Shown: piece after piece, positions 34,118 through 44,304 of the stretch
Numbering within the stretch: position 1 is the first letter of the stretch
Layout: every line of letters begins with the position of its first letter
DNA from: Armigeres subalbatus
Taxonomy: Eukaryota > Arthropoda > Insecta > Diptera > Culicidae
NCBI RefSeq assembly: GCF_024139115.2
Contig: NC_085140.1
Span: 105,908,988-105,972,987, forward strand
Reading direction: 5' to 3'
DNA length: 64,000 nucleotides
Translations under genes and position numbers: made by a program
Notes under the pieces: generated by a model
What the model saw: the letters and a program-made list of their open reading frames with translations, nothing else
What the model was told of the DNA's origin: nothing
Database searches by the model: none

Positions 34118-34505
34118 ATTGACGATTAAAGGTTGCATGAAGAAGAAGAAGTCGAAGGATGATATTAGAAAAATATTGCACGGGGAAGCATACGGGAAGT
34201 TTTTTAAAACTCTTCTCAGAAATTCTAGGAGCAATTTAATTAAAAACGGTTAGCAGTACGGGGTTGGACTTTCCTTCTACTGCATAATAAACGCAATTTT
34301 TCGATTTCAAATTTTATTTTATGATATCATACTTGATACACAGTATAAGAAAAGTCCAACCCCGTACTGCTTTCCGTTTTTAATTAAATCGCTTCTAGAA
34401 TTTTTGAGAAGAGTTTTAAAAAAATTCCCGTATGCTTTCCCGTGCAATATTTTTCTAATATCATCCTTCGACTTTTTCTTCTTTATGCAACCTTTAATCG
34501 CCAAT
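34118..34505. mobile_element. MITE C copy 2, long palindrome
   Basis: ATTGACGATTAAAGGTTGCA is mirrored by TGCAACCTTTAATCGCCAAT. AGAAAAATATTGCACGGG pairs with CCCGTGCAATATTTTTCT. The same inner module as copy 1 (AGTCCAACCCCGTACTG) is present in both orientations. It lies in Asna1 intron 2 and would fold into a hairpin of roughly 150 bp if transcribed. Confidence 0.85.
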
Positions 34506-34575
34506 ATGTATTTGCTTTTCCAGTAGTTTTGTTGAAAGGCTATCATTATTTCCCTTGAAAAACGCACACTACACC

Positions 34576-34660
34576 TGTTGTATTTGTATTACCTTTGTAT
34601 AAGTCACCTTGAAATAAACAGTTAGTATCATGACACCGCACTGTGTACATCATTAGAACA
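34576..34660 (+). repeat. 5' LTR of Mag-like gypsy (85 bp)
   Basis: It runs TGTTGTATTTGT to TTAGAACA. The 3' LTR at 39788-39874 is near-identical. The 5-bp duplication ACACC flanks the pair (34571-34575 and 39875-39879). A primer-binding-like TGGTGTCAGAAG follows at 34661. Confidence 0.92.
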
Positions 34661-34831
34661 TGGTGTCAGAAGTTTATTGAATTTGTTGAGAAATCGCATT
34701 TTGGATAACTAGTTTACGGATTCGGGTCGAAGGCGAATTCGCGGACAATCGCCGGATAGTGGAATCTCGAGGTTTACTTGACGATCGATTTCGGTTTCGA
34801 TTTTACGAAAAAGTACTCAACATAACCAAAA

Positions 34832-35776
34832 ATGAGCGGCATTCCGGTTCCAGCACCCCTGAAACTGGGAGTAGATGATGAGGAGGCGGTGAAAGTTTTT
34901 AAGCAACAATGGAACTATTATGCTTTAGCAACAGGGGTGGATGACAAACCAGACAATCAACAAGTTGCAACGTTGATGGCGGTCATGGGTGTCGAAGGAG
35001 TAATGCTAGTGGAAGAGCTGGGACTCACAGCACAGGAAAAAAGCCAAACAGCAACAATATTGAAAAAAATTGAAGAACACTTGGTTCTAAAGCGAGATAA
35101 GCGAGTTGAGCGAGCCGAATTCAACACAATTTGTCAACGCGACGACGAAAAAATAGAAGATTTTGTGAAACGTCTGAAGAAGAAAGTGGCCTCGTGTGGT
35201 TATAGCGAAGAACAAAGAGAGGAGCATCTAAAAGATAGGATCATTGCCGGTATTCACGACCACCAAGTACGGAAAGAACTTTTGCGAGCAGGGAATATTT
35301 CACTGGCAAACATGCTGAAGAAGATGAAGGAATACCAGCAAATCGAGAATTTGGCCCGAATGTACGAACAAATGTCTAATCCGAAAAGTTCTGGTGAAAC
35401 GTCACGTGAAGCGTACAAAGTTACAAAAACAACGAAACTGGAAAACCCGTGTCGTTATTGTGGTGGTAAGCACAAAAAGGAGAAGGAAAAATGTCCAGCA
35501 TACGGCAAAAAATGCCTAGGCTGCGGTAAGATGAATCACTTCAAAAGAGTGTGCCGATCTAAACAATTTCGAAAAACCCTTTCCCGGAGGAATGTGCGAC
35601 AGCTGGAGGAAAGCGAAACAAGCCTGGACGATTATGACAGCGAGGAGCAGTGCGAATTTGTGGACATAGCAATGGTAGATAGCGAACGTAACATGGATTC
35701 GGACAAGATAATGGTGCAATTGAAAGTAGTGGGCAAATATAACAGGATTCGATCTCGATCTCGAAGTGATGCTTAA
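34832..35776 (+). CDS. Gag of the Mag-like gypsy
   Basis: This is an intact frame of 314 codons from ATG 34832. The N-terminal two thirds is a capsid-like helical region (EHLVLKRDKRVERAEF, FVKRLKKKVASCGY, LKDRIIAGIHD). Two knuckles follow at about residues 208-245: CRYCGGKHKKEKEKCPAYGK and CLGCGKMNHFKRVC. The last residues enter the protease region, where the frame changes near 35760. It would form the virus-like particle core. The CPAYGK-C-CGK spacing is typical of Mag-type gag, from recall. Confidence 0.85.
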   Translation: MSGIPVPAPLKLGVDDEEAVKVFKQQWNYYALATGVDDKPDNQQVATLMAVMGVEGVMLVEELGLTAQEKSQTATILKKIEEHLVLKRDKRVERAEFNTICQRDDEKIEDFVKRLKKKVASCGYSEEQREEHLKDRIIAGIHDHQVRKELLRAGNISLANMLKKMKEYQQIENLARMYEQMSNPKSSGETSREAYKVTKTTKLENPCRYCGGKHKKEKEKCPAYGKKCLGCGKMNHFKRVCRSKQFRKTLSRRNVRQLEESETSLDDYDSEEQCEFVDIAMVDSERNMDSDKIMVQLKVVGKYNRIRSRSRSDA

Positions 35777-37806
35777 AAATGGAACTACCACACTATCTTT
35801 CATAGTGGTCAAAGAAAAGCGTCCTCCGTTGCTGTCTTCGAAAGCAGCCATCGATTTGGGAATTATCAAAGTACATGATATGTACAATGTAAGCACGCTA
35901 CGGAAAGAATGTGAGCACATCATGAGTAAGTACGCAGATGTTTTCGAAGGTGAAGGCTTATTCCATGGCACTTTCAAAATTGAAATAGATACCTCTGTTG
36001 CAGCAGTACAGCAAAAGCCACGGCGAGTCCCTCTTGCGTACGTGCCTGAGCTAAAAGCAAAAATCAAGGAACTGGAAAAGAAGCAAATCATCGAACCAGT
36101 AAATCGTCACATGGATTGGCTGAGCAATCTGGTTCTAGTGAAACGAGGAAACAAGCTACGATTATGTTTGGACCCACCGGAACTGAATCGAGCCATCAAG
36201 CGCGCAAATCACCAGATTCCGACGGTGGAAGAAATACTTCCGGATTTCGCAAAAGCCAAAGTGTTCTCCGTTTTGGATGCGAAAAATGGATTTTGGCATC
36301 TGAAGCTAGATGAATCAATTCAGATCTCACCGCATTTTGGACACCAATGGCAGTATACAGATGGAAAAGGATGCCATTCGGCGTTTCGTGTGCTCCAGAT
36401 ATTTATCAAAAGGCTCAGCAACAGTTGATATCAGGACTTCCTGGAGGTGTCTGGCAGATGACGTCATCATTTTCGGATGTGGTGATATAGTCGAAGAAGC
36501 TATGGTAGACCATAACGGCAAATTACAGGCAACTTTGCAGCGGTTCAGAGAACGTGGTTTGAAACTAAATCGTTCCAAAATGAAAATTGCTCTCACATCC
36601 GTACCTTTCTTCGGTCACGTTCTGACGGATAACGGTGTCCAGCCCGACTCTGCAAAGATTTCAGCAGTTTTGAACATACCGACACCGAAGAACAAGAAAG
36701 AATTGATGACGTTTCTGGGATTAACTACCTATCTGGGAAAATTTTTACCGAAGCTAGCAGACATTAGTGCTCCGTTGCGTAAACTAACCCGAGACAAGGT
36801 CGAGTTCAATTGGAGCGATGAAGCAGAACACTCTTTCCAGCAGATTAAGCGTTTGGCAACGCAAACGCCAATTCTTCGATACTATGGTGCCTCAGAAGAG
36901 TTGATCATACAGTGCGATGCAAGTAAGCTAGGTGTAGGTTGTGCATTATTGCAGAAAGGACGACCCGTAGCATATGCTTCAAGAACGTTGACGAAAACAG
37001 AGAGCAACTATGCACCCATCGAACGTGAATGTTTAGCAATAGTTTTTGCGTGTAAGCGTTTTGATCAATATATAGCTGGACGACAAGCAGTGGTAGAGTC
37101 TGACCATAAACCACTGGAGGAAATATTCAAGAAACCAATTACTGATGCGCCCTTGCGACTTCAACGAATGAGAATGTCTCTGCAACGTTACGATATCACT
37201 GTTCGGTACAAAAGAGGTGCAGATATGCACATTGCTGACTTGTTATCAAGGACGGCAACAAGAGATGAGGCATCGAAGATGTCAGATGCGGAGACATTGA
37301 TTGAAGGAAAAATAGATGCGGCGTTCCTGGAGATAGCTAGTACGAATGTGGTTGAATTCATAAACATGTCCGACGAGAGGTTCAAGATCATAGCACAAGC
37401 TTCTAAGGCAGATCAAACACTTTGCAAACTTTCTCGGACATTGGTAGACGGATGGCCGGAAAGAAAAGAAGATCTGGACGACGATTTGCATCGTTACTGC
37501 GCTATAAAAAATGAGTTGTCTTTGCATCAGGGTGTAATTTTCAAATCTGATCGCATTTTAGTACCGAAGAACCTTCGTAATCAGTTCATCGAAAAACTCC
37601 ACACAGCACATTTGGGAATTGATTACACGCTCAGGGCGGCACGTGAATCGTTATATTGGCCAGGAATGTCGGAGCAGATAACAAATTACATAAGAAACTG
37701 TGAAGTATGTATGACGTTCGGAAGAAGCCAAAGCCGGAAACCAATGATGTCACATCCAATTCCCGACTATCCTTTAGAAAGAGTGAACATTGATCTTGGA
37801 GAGGTT
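35766..37806 (+). pseudogene. Pol of Mag-like gypsy, first part (RT, RNase H, integrase zinc finger)
   Basis: Pol starts just after a deletion that removed the protease active site: RFDLD is followed directly by LEVMLKNG with no D-T/S-G. The reverse transcriptase includes LVLVKRGNKLRLCLDPPELN and FSVLDAKNGFWHLKL. It shifts frame near 36330-36460 (MPFGVSCAPDIYQKAQ is in a third frame) and resumes with LADDVIIFG. RNase H has IIQCDASKLGVGCALLQ and DHKPLEEIF. The integrase zinc-binding part has HTAHLGIDYTL and NCEVC. The second half resumes at 38798. Confidence 0.85.
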
Positions 37807-38785
37807 CATTTATTCATTTATTTAGTTAACATCTAAACAGATAACACTGAATCAACAATTTTACGCCACAATGTACGGTTCGAGGCCGCATCTCTCCATC
37901 CTCGGATACGCCCCACGCTCGCCAAGTCGTTCTGCACCTGGTCTGCCCATCTCGCTCGCTGCGCTCCACGCCGTCTCGTACCTGCCGGATCGGAAGCGAA
38001 CACCATCTTTGCAGGGTTGCTGTCCGGCATTCTTGCAACATGTCCTGCCCATCGTACCCTTCCGGCTTTAGCTACCTTCTGGATACTGGGTTCGCCGTAG
38101 AGTTGGGCGAGCTCATGGTTCATTCTTCGCCGCCACACACCGTCTTCTTGCACACCGCCAAAGATGGTCCTAAGCATCCGTCTCTCGAATACTCCGAGTA
38201 CTTGCAAGTCCTCCTCGAGCATTGTCCATGTTTCATGGCCGTAGAGGACAACCGGTCTTATTAACGTCTTGTACATGACACATTTTGTGCGGTGGCGAAT
38301 CTTTTTCGACCGCAGTTTAACTCTCTTGTTGATTGTTCGTTGCTTATGATTTTTAAAGGCTGGCTTGCAGGGCCTGACACCAAACCCCCTAAATTTCCGG
38401 AGGACCATTCCTCCTTATTTCCGGTGGACCATGGTGTACAGTTTCACTTAGAGTCCCTCGCTGGCACTCGGACGATGATCAGCCGCCCCTAACATGGAGA
38501 ACAGACGCTGTTGTGAGCCGATCCTGACATGGAGAACAGACGCTCAATAAGATTTGCACCTCCGGAGAGAAGCAAACCCCCCCTTCCCTGTCAGCATACG
38601 ACCATAGTTCCCACCGGGGTTGGTTACCCGATCTTCCCTAAGGTTGCTCATATCCCGGCCAGCACCGCGGGGAGGTAGGGATAGGAGTTACTGGGTAAGA
38701 GGCTAAGGACCGCGAGATGGGATCTATTTTATTCCTTCAGGTACGCGAAGTACCAATGGTACGCTTTACCCAGCATTTGCCGTGC
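37807..38785 (-). mobile_element. 979-bp internally deleted RTE derivative
   Basis: A 12-bp duplication CTTGGAGAGGTT (37795-37806 and 38786-38797) brackets one insertion. Its 3' half (37807-38315, minus strand) is an RTE tail: YKTLIRPVVLYGHETWTML, YGEPSIQKVAKAGRVRWAGH and an ATAAATGAATAAATG end. Its 5' half (38320-38785) is non-coding and resembles the 5' region of RTE (GGGGTTTGGTGTCAGGCCCT, compare GGGGTTTGACAGTGGGCCCT near 21893). The endonuclease and most of the reverse transcriptase are missing, yet both ends are kept. Confidence 0.8.
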
Positions 38786-38797
38786 CTTGGAGAGGTT

Positions 38798-39739
38798 ATG
38801 CAAGATGGAAAAAAATTCAGATTATGGTAATAGCTGATAGCTTTTCCGATTTCATTGAAGTTGATTTCCTCCGAAATGCCAAAACGAGATTTGCAAAGGC
38901 CACTTCGCTAGACATGGAACACCGGAAGTGGTTGTTACGGATAATGGAACTCAATTTGATAATGCAGAATGGAGAAAATTTCAACTGGAATGGGGATTCA
39001 GTCAGGTTACCTCTGCGCCATACCATGCTCAAGGTAATGGTAAATCTGAGTCAGCTATAAAAACTATGAAACAGTTGTTCCGGAAGTGTTCAAGGAGTGG
39101 TACGGATTTCTGGAAGGCCTTATTGCAGCATAGGAATACACCTAACGCCGTAGGATCGAGTCCCAATCAGCGCCTTTTTTCAAGGGATACGCGAAGTGAG
39201 ATTCCTTTAATTACGAACAAGTTACAACCACCGAAGGCGACACAGGTTAAGCAGAAAATAACAGAAAAAGGTCAAATAATCAAGGCAAGTTACGACAAAC
39301 GAGCAAGAGAACTACCGGAGCTATGTGAAGGAGATAATGTATTTATCCAGCGGAGACCAGATATAACCGCAGAGTGGGAGAAAGCCGTTCTATTTAGGAA
39401 GTTCCCGGACTTGTCCTACGGTTTGGAGACTCAAGACGGAAGAAGATATCGCAGGAGTGCTATACATGTCAAGCCCAACAACAATCATCAGAAGCAGCAG
39501 GAGGAAAGTGATCGTTGAAAGAAGCAACGTCGGCTGCGAGTCATGTCTTCAAAAGATACGATTATAAGAAACACACACACAACTATGAAGAGGAAGCGAC
39601 AACTGACGATCGGGAGGAGGATCCGGTGATCGATCACAATAACGAACAGTCAATAGAGGGAGTGAAAGACAAACATATTTCCAAGGGAAGATCTACGCGA
39701 GTAATACGAAAGCCTGCGAGATTTTCAGATTTTGTTTGA
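38798..39739 (+). pseudogene. Pol of Mag-like gypsy, second part (integrase core and C terminus)
   Basis: The frame continues from before the RTE derivative. MVIADSFSDFIEVDF holds the first catalytic Asp, and VVTDNGTQFDNAEW (38928 on) the second. HAQGNGKSESAIKTMKQ holds the Glu. A SPNQRLFSRDTRS segment and a basic C-terminal domain follow (to 39518), then a short last frame to 39739 (ITKARFSDFV-like end). At least two frameshifts (about 38890 and 39518) inactivate it. Confidence 0.82.
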
Positions 39740-39787
39740 TATAATTACAATGATTCATGTAATTTGTATTCATTAAAAGGAGGGGGA

Positions 39788-39874
39788 TGTTGTATTTGTA
39801 TTACCTTTGTATAAGTCACCTTGAAATAAACAGTTAGTATCATGACACCGCACTGTGTACATCATTAGAAAACA
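39788..39874 (+). repeat. 3' LTR of Mag-like gypsy (87 bp)
   Basis: Matches 34576-34660 except near the last bases (AGAAAACA against AGAACA). It is preceded by a polypurine tract and followed by ACACC. Confidence 0.92.
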
Positions 39875-39884
39875 ACACCCAGTC

Positions 39885-40051
39885 CTTTTTTACACGGGTG
39901 GGTTTTAGTCGATTCTTTAGCCTTAATGAAACTATGAGTTAACCCCATGAAAAAAATCACAATAAATCAAAGAAAATTTATGGGGTATTTAAAAAGCTGT
40001 GAAAAATCAGATTAACAGGGCAATTAAAGAATACCAACCGTGTAAAAAAAA
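39885..40051. mobile_element. MITE G, about 165 bp
   Basis: TTTTTTACACGG at the left and CCGTGTAAAAAAA at the right form a terminal inverted repeat. There is no coding content. It lies next to the gypsy 3' LTR in Asna1 intron 2. Confidence 0.6.
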
Positions 40052-40311
40052 TATTGGGTGTATTCACAGTAGCCTTTGGAGACCTACAGTGCTAGGACTA
40101 CATCATCGACGTCACAGTGGCGACGTATCATGAAATGCCACAGTAGCGACGCGCACGACGTTAGCTTTCGTCGTGCAACAAAATAATCCTGACGATATCG
40201 TAGAAGGAAGACTTCATACCAATATTCTTCAAGCGGCAGCTACCATGCGAAGATTTTTATTAATCCTTTGTAATAAAGAATTTGAAGTAACGTGTGAAGG
40301 CGTTATAAATG

Positions 40312-40540
40312 TTATTATTATCAATTCAGTGCAAAGCCGAGTTATAGCCGCTAACAAAGTTGGATTTTTCTCACAATCCATACGTTAAACCTAACTTCGG
40401 AAGTGGTGCGCTGTTTTCATTTGGTGATGTGCTATACAGCGCACCACTTCCGAAATTAGGTTTAACGTATGGATTGTGAGATAAATCCAATTTCGATAGC
40501 GGCTATAATTCGGTTTTCTACTGAATTTATAATACTATTA
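40312..40540. repeat. Hairpin H, about 100-bp arms with short loop
   Basis: The left arm (40325-40413) contains ACAATCCATACGTTAAACCT and ends GGAAGTGGTGCGCTG. The right arm (40437-40540) begins CAGCGCACCACTTCC and contains AGGTTTAACGTATGGATTGT. The loop is about 23 nt. Arm pairing is near perfect in the inner 60 bp and weaker outward. It lies in Asna1 intron 2. Confidence 0.88.
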
Positions 40541-40858
40541 GTTTATTTGAGACGCCATCGTGTTCTCAACAAGTCCATCTACCATGACGGCTGCGCGACT
40601 ATCCTCGTGGTAGACATACGGCGCGAAGAAACCGAATATAGGTAGGTATTGCGTCGTGCAATGTTATGACTATATTTTTTTCGCTTTCTTCATACGACGA
40701 GAATGACCATTGTCAGCCCTGTATATACTAATCAACTCAGCTCGACGAACTGTTAATGATTGTCTGTATGTATGTGTGTAAGAAAAATCGTCTAGTAGAA
40801 CCGTCGGAAATTACAATTGGTAACTAAATATTGTCTAAACTCTCAACATTTTACTCAC

Positions 40859-41328
40859 TTCATCACCTCGGCGTAGCTCATGGCCTCATCAATTCCGGGC
40901 AATGCTCCAATAATCTCCTGGAACACACCCTTGCTTAGCTTCATCGCCGAGTTCTCACCCTCAAAGTACTCGTCCGGCAGCTCGTTCAGCCCGACATTGG
41001 GATCGATCTCCATGGCAAACATATTGTCGAACCCATTCACCTTGCTCGGAACCTTTGTGAACTTCTGGTCAAATGCATCCGAGATGTTGTGCGCCGGATC
41101 GGTCGATATGATCAGCACCGACTCGCGCACCTTCGCTAGCTGCACGGCCAAGCTACAACTGTTCAAACAATGCTCCGACTCGTATCGATAATTTAGCAAA
41201 ACGCAAATAACAGACCTGCAAGTTGTTTTGCCTACACCTCCCTTTCCACCGACAAAGATCCACTTCAAAGAGTCCTGGTCGGTGATGTTTTCCAGACTCG
41301 GAGCGAGTGGTTCGAAATCCGTGTCCAT
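40859..41328 (-). CDS. Asna1: Asna1/Get3 ATPase, coding exons 1 and 2
   Basis: Exon 1 is 41216-41328, starting at the ATG complementary to 41326-41328 ([14 protein letters not shown]). It contains the deviant Walker [12 protein letters not shown] 57-nt intron (41159-41215) begins directly after that motif. It is a multiple of three and has no in-frame stop. Exon 2 (40859-41158) carries switch [15 protein letters not shown] and [12 protein letters not shown]. The start is chosen because upstream residues do not match the family and an acceptor precedes it. A 5' UTR intron 41343-41416 (CAG/GTAAAT...CCAG) is likely. Exons 3 and 4 follow at 30653-29989. Confidence 0.95.
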
Positions 41329-41617
41329 TTTAGTATTGAATACTGGAAAAGTGTTAATTGAAATCAAACCGTGAAGCAATGAAAACAAGAAATTTGAATG
41401 ACTTTCGTAAATTTACCTGATTATTAATCCTAATAACACGTCTTTCTATCTCAATCTGGAACAAATTCCGCAAATTTCACCCGCGGGTCGCGAGATTGAC
41501 AAAAGTTTGACAAAAGCTGGTCGTCCCTGTCTTGTCAAAGTGCAACAAAAGAGATAGATTTTGATGTTTATTTGTCCAGTGTAAAAATATGGCAACAGCG
41601 CGAACAGACAACAGCGC

Positions 41618-42320
41618 CACGGAGAACCTCAAAACTCATTAAAGGTATACACTCACTTTGAAGAATAATGGATCTACTCAAAAAAGAGTAACTATGTTTT
41701 ACTCATAGAGATAAGCGCAATATTTCAAAAATGTGGCATTTTACCTTCTTTAGAATTGATTTTGTTGAAATGGGTAAAAACTCTCATTTTGAGATGGATC
41801 TAGATGGAAATAATAAAAATGAGATTTTGCAGGTTTAAAGAAGAGTACAACAAATAAAATTCTCTAACTCGATTATTTATTTTCAAATACATTTTACGCG
41901 TTCAACATTACAAAGTCTTTAAATATGATATTTTGTCCATAGAAATAACCCTCATCTTGGTCTTGTTGAAGAGCGCTTCCATCGGTTCCAATCCTATTGA
42001 ATAATGAAATAAACTGTAGGTTATTTACATTCAATTGAATTGATTTCAGTTACTTACGTTCAAGTGTTTCTATTATTTCCGTAAAACAGATCACAATAAT
42101 TCAAAGAACAACGCCAGCACAACTAGCTAAATTTCCGAACAAAATCTACTTTTTCACCCATTTATGGGTTTCAAATTAAACGTTTTGAATTGGTCAACTT
42201 TCTCAAAATGGGTATTTTTCACCCATTTCAAGTTTCAAAATTTCCCCATTTCTGACAGCTCAATAAGATCCAAAAATGGTTATATTTTTACTCATAAATG
42301 AGTTTACGAAGTTATCCGTG
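41618..42320. mobile_element. MITE I, about 700 bp, just upstream of Asna1
   Basis: CACGGAGAACCTC at the left matches the reverse complement of the right end GAAGTTATCCGTG imperfectly. Both ends then carry ACTCATT words, and the interior has repeated TGGGT/ACCCA motifs (TTTTCACCCATTTATGGGT). The same words recur in MITE N. No ORF is seen. It begins about 200 bp upstream of the Asna1 5' UTR. Confidence 0.6.
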
Positions 42321-43880
42321 ATAGGAAACAATGAGACAAGATTCTGCGTCGAATGCAATCTGTTGCGAGCGAATAGATGAAGTCTAAGTGCTATAAAAGA
42401 GAGCTAGACTTTTTGACGTAGGACTACGTCTGTGTTTTCTATATTGGGGTACACTTTACGATTGCGAAAATCGGGGACCGTCACGAAAATATGATAGACT
42501 TTGAACTTTAATATCTCAGCCGTTTCTCGATGGATTTTCATTGTTTTGGACCATTCGATCAAGGATGAGTCAACGCTTCTTCGTATTTATTTGAAAATAC
42601 TGATTTTTAATTATTTATTATCAATAATTGATAAAAAGTTTAGAAATAGGTCAACCAACCAATAACGTATATGCATCACTAGCACATACATCAAAAATCA
42701 ATCACTTGCGGGTTTGGATCTAATCCTCAGTTTGTACAAGGTTTCACGCAGAGCAGACGCATCAAAGCGAGCGCTGCGGAGCGGACACAGCATCACAGAG
42801 GCGCGAATAACATTTTCAAAGGAAATCCATCGCATTGGTGGTGGTGCTCGATGTGTTGCTGCAGATCATTCAACCTCAACGAACCAGCATTTCATATGAA
42901 GAAAAGGTTGACCATAAAAATAGCACTGTGGCTATCCCGCACCGCCAGTGCCGACGCTGAAAATTTATTACAAATTGTGGTGGCAGCTAGTTGGAAAGGA
43001 GCATTAGGAAAAGAAAAATTGGTGCTTCTCAGGACCAACATTTTATGAAAAGAAAGAGTTAATTGCGAAAATGGAGTGTTTCGGTGGCATGTTTGTGTTT
43101 CGGATTTGGCATGGTGGAGTGTTTCGGGTTTGGTGTGGTAGGTTGGTTGCTGTTAGTGATTCCATCCATTAAAATTTACTGCATCATCTTCCTCCGAAGC
43201 GCTATCAAATTCGCTATTTACGATTGAGTTTTGCACTTTGAAGAAAGTTTGTTTCGGATAGTCGGATCAACCTTCTTTTGTATAAAATGGTGGCTTTTGT
43301 ACAAAATCAATGAATACGCCACCTCAGTGGAAACTATCTACAGCAACCACCCATCGGTGAACGTCGCTCGGACAGACAGATGCCAGGAGATAATGTTTTG
43401 TAATATGAAGAAACTTCGTCTTGAGTCAATTTTCTGTTGTTATTCCTCGCAACAATACGCATCTTACATAACCAACATCTCATAACCAAATACAGAATCT
43501 TGCGAGAAAAATATATAGGATTTTAAGAATTTGTCATTCTCGGAACGGTCCGTTGTCAGCGGAATCCCGATCAAAATGGCTCGGGCGCATCGAAAAGCAG
43601 CTTTCTTATATCTAATGAAGTAATTCCATTAGCCCCGCCCCTTCGTTAATCGTTATATGTAGTAATCGTTATATGTAGTAAATGGGATAGAATCAATTAT
43701 TCATTACGCAGCACAAATGCAAAAAAATGAACTGAGTTGTATCCTGTTATTTAATATCCACAATAACAGGATCGTTAAGACATTTTGGCATCACTGTCAT
43801 ATTACAGCAGCGTTATCTTTTACCGGAAGCGTAACGCCGCTGAACGCAAACATTTGAACATTTTGGAAATTCATACAAAT
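42321..43880. other. Spacer with no supported gene
   Basis: A CTATAAAAGAG at about 42390 and the palindrome GACGTAGGACTACGTC near 42417 suggest the edge of another repeat. An 11-bp perfect inverted repeat ATCCTGTTATT/AATAACAGGAT lies at 43740-43775. AATCGTTATATGTAGT is tandemly repeated near 43648-43680. GGAGTGTTTCGG-type words recur at 43072-43140. I recognise no protein. Confidence 0.4.
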
Positions 43881-44304
43881 CGGTATGAGTGTATATGTGA
43901 GAACAAAATATAAATGTATATGTGCTCATTCAGCACACACGCCATGCAGGCGAAAACCAGAGGCATTCTTTAGACTATCTTTGCGGAAGACGGATGTCTT
44001 AGCGGTCATCGAATTCCACCAAGAAATGGAAGGTCACGAGGACTCACCCAGCGGATCCCACAATGGCGCAGAGAAACTTTCCCAAGGGTGAGTATAGTTT
44101 AGAGTTAAACAAAATGTATAGCATTTCGTCGAAACGAAGAGTTAAGTAGGAGAAAATGGCAGGAGAAATGTATAGCGTTCATACGAACCATTTTAGCAAA
44201 AGGGAATGGAAACGAAAATGAAAAAAAACCATTGAACGGCAGAAAACACGGAAAATGGGAGCAAAAGAAAACGTTTCAAAGCAATGCAAAAAAAAAAGAC
44301 GGTT

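Larger units (their letters stand above)
34571..39879 (+). mobile_element. Ty3/gypsy retrotransposon, Mag-like, with very short LTRs
   Basis: LTRs of 85 and 87 bp bound a gag-pol region, with a polypurine tract (AAAGGAGGGGGA) before the 3' LTR. The gag double zinc knuckle and tiny LTRs fit the Mag clade. The LTRs differ by only a few bases at one end, so insertion is fairly recent. The copy is defective: the protease core is deleted, the reverse transcriptase is frameshifted, and a 979-bp RTE derivative interrupts integrase. It is inserted in sense-opposite orientation to Asna1. Confidence 0.9.
30654..40858 (-). other. Asna1: Asna1 intron 2, 10.2 kb and transposon-filled
   Basis: The donor GTGAGT follows exon 2 at 40858, and the acceptor TTCTCAG precedes exon 3 at 30654. 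The junction rebuilds a lysine codon (AA + A), giving SYAEVMK followed by LVKAMNF, as in the family. The intron holds MITE D, TA element E with nested F, MITE C copy 2, the Mag-like gypsy with its RTE derivative, MITE G and hairpin H. The other introns of this gene are 57-74 nt. Confidence 0.93.

Noticed and set aside
43648..43680. Tandem 16-bp repeat as a CRISPR-like or attachment site
   Set aside because: Only two units, no spacers, and a eukaryotic context.
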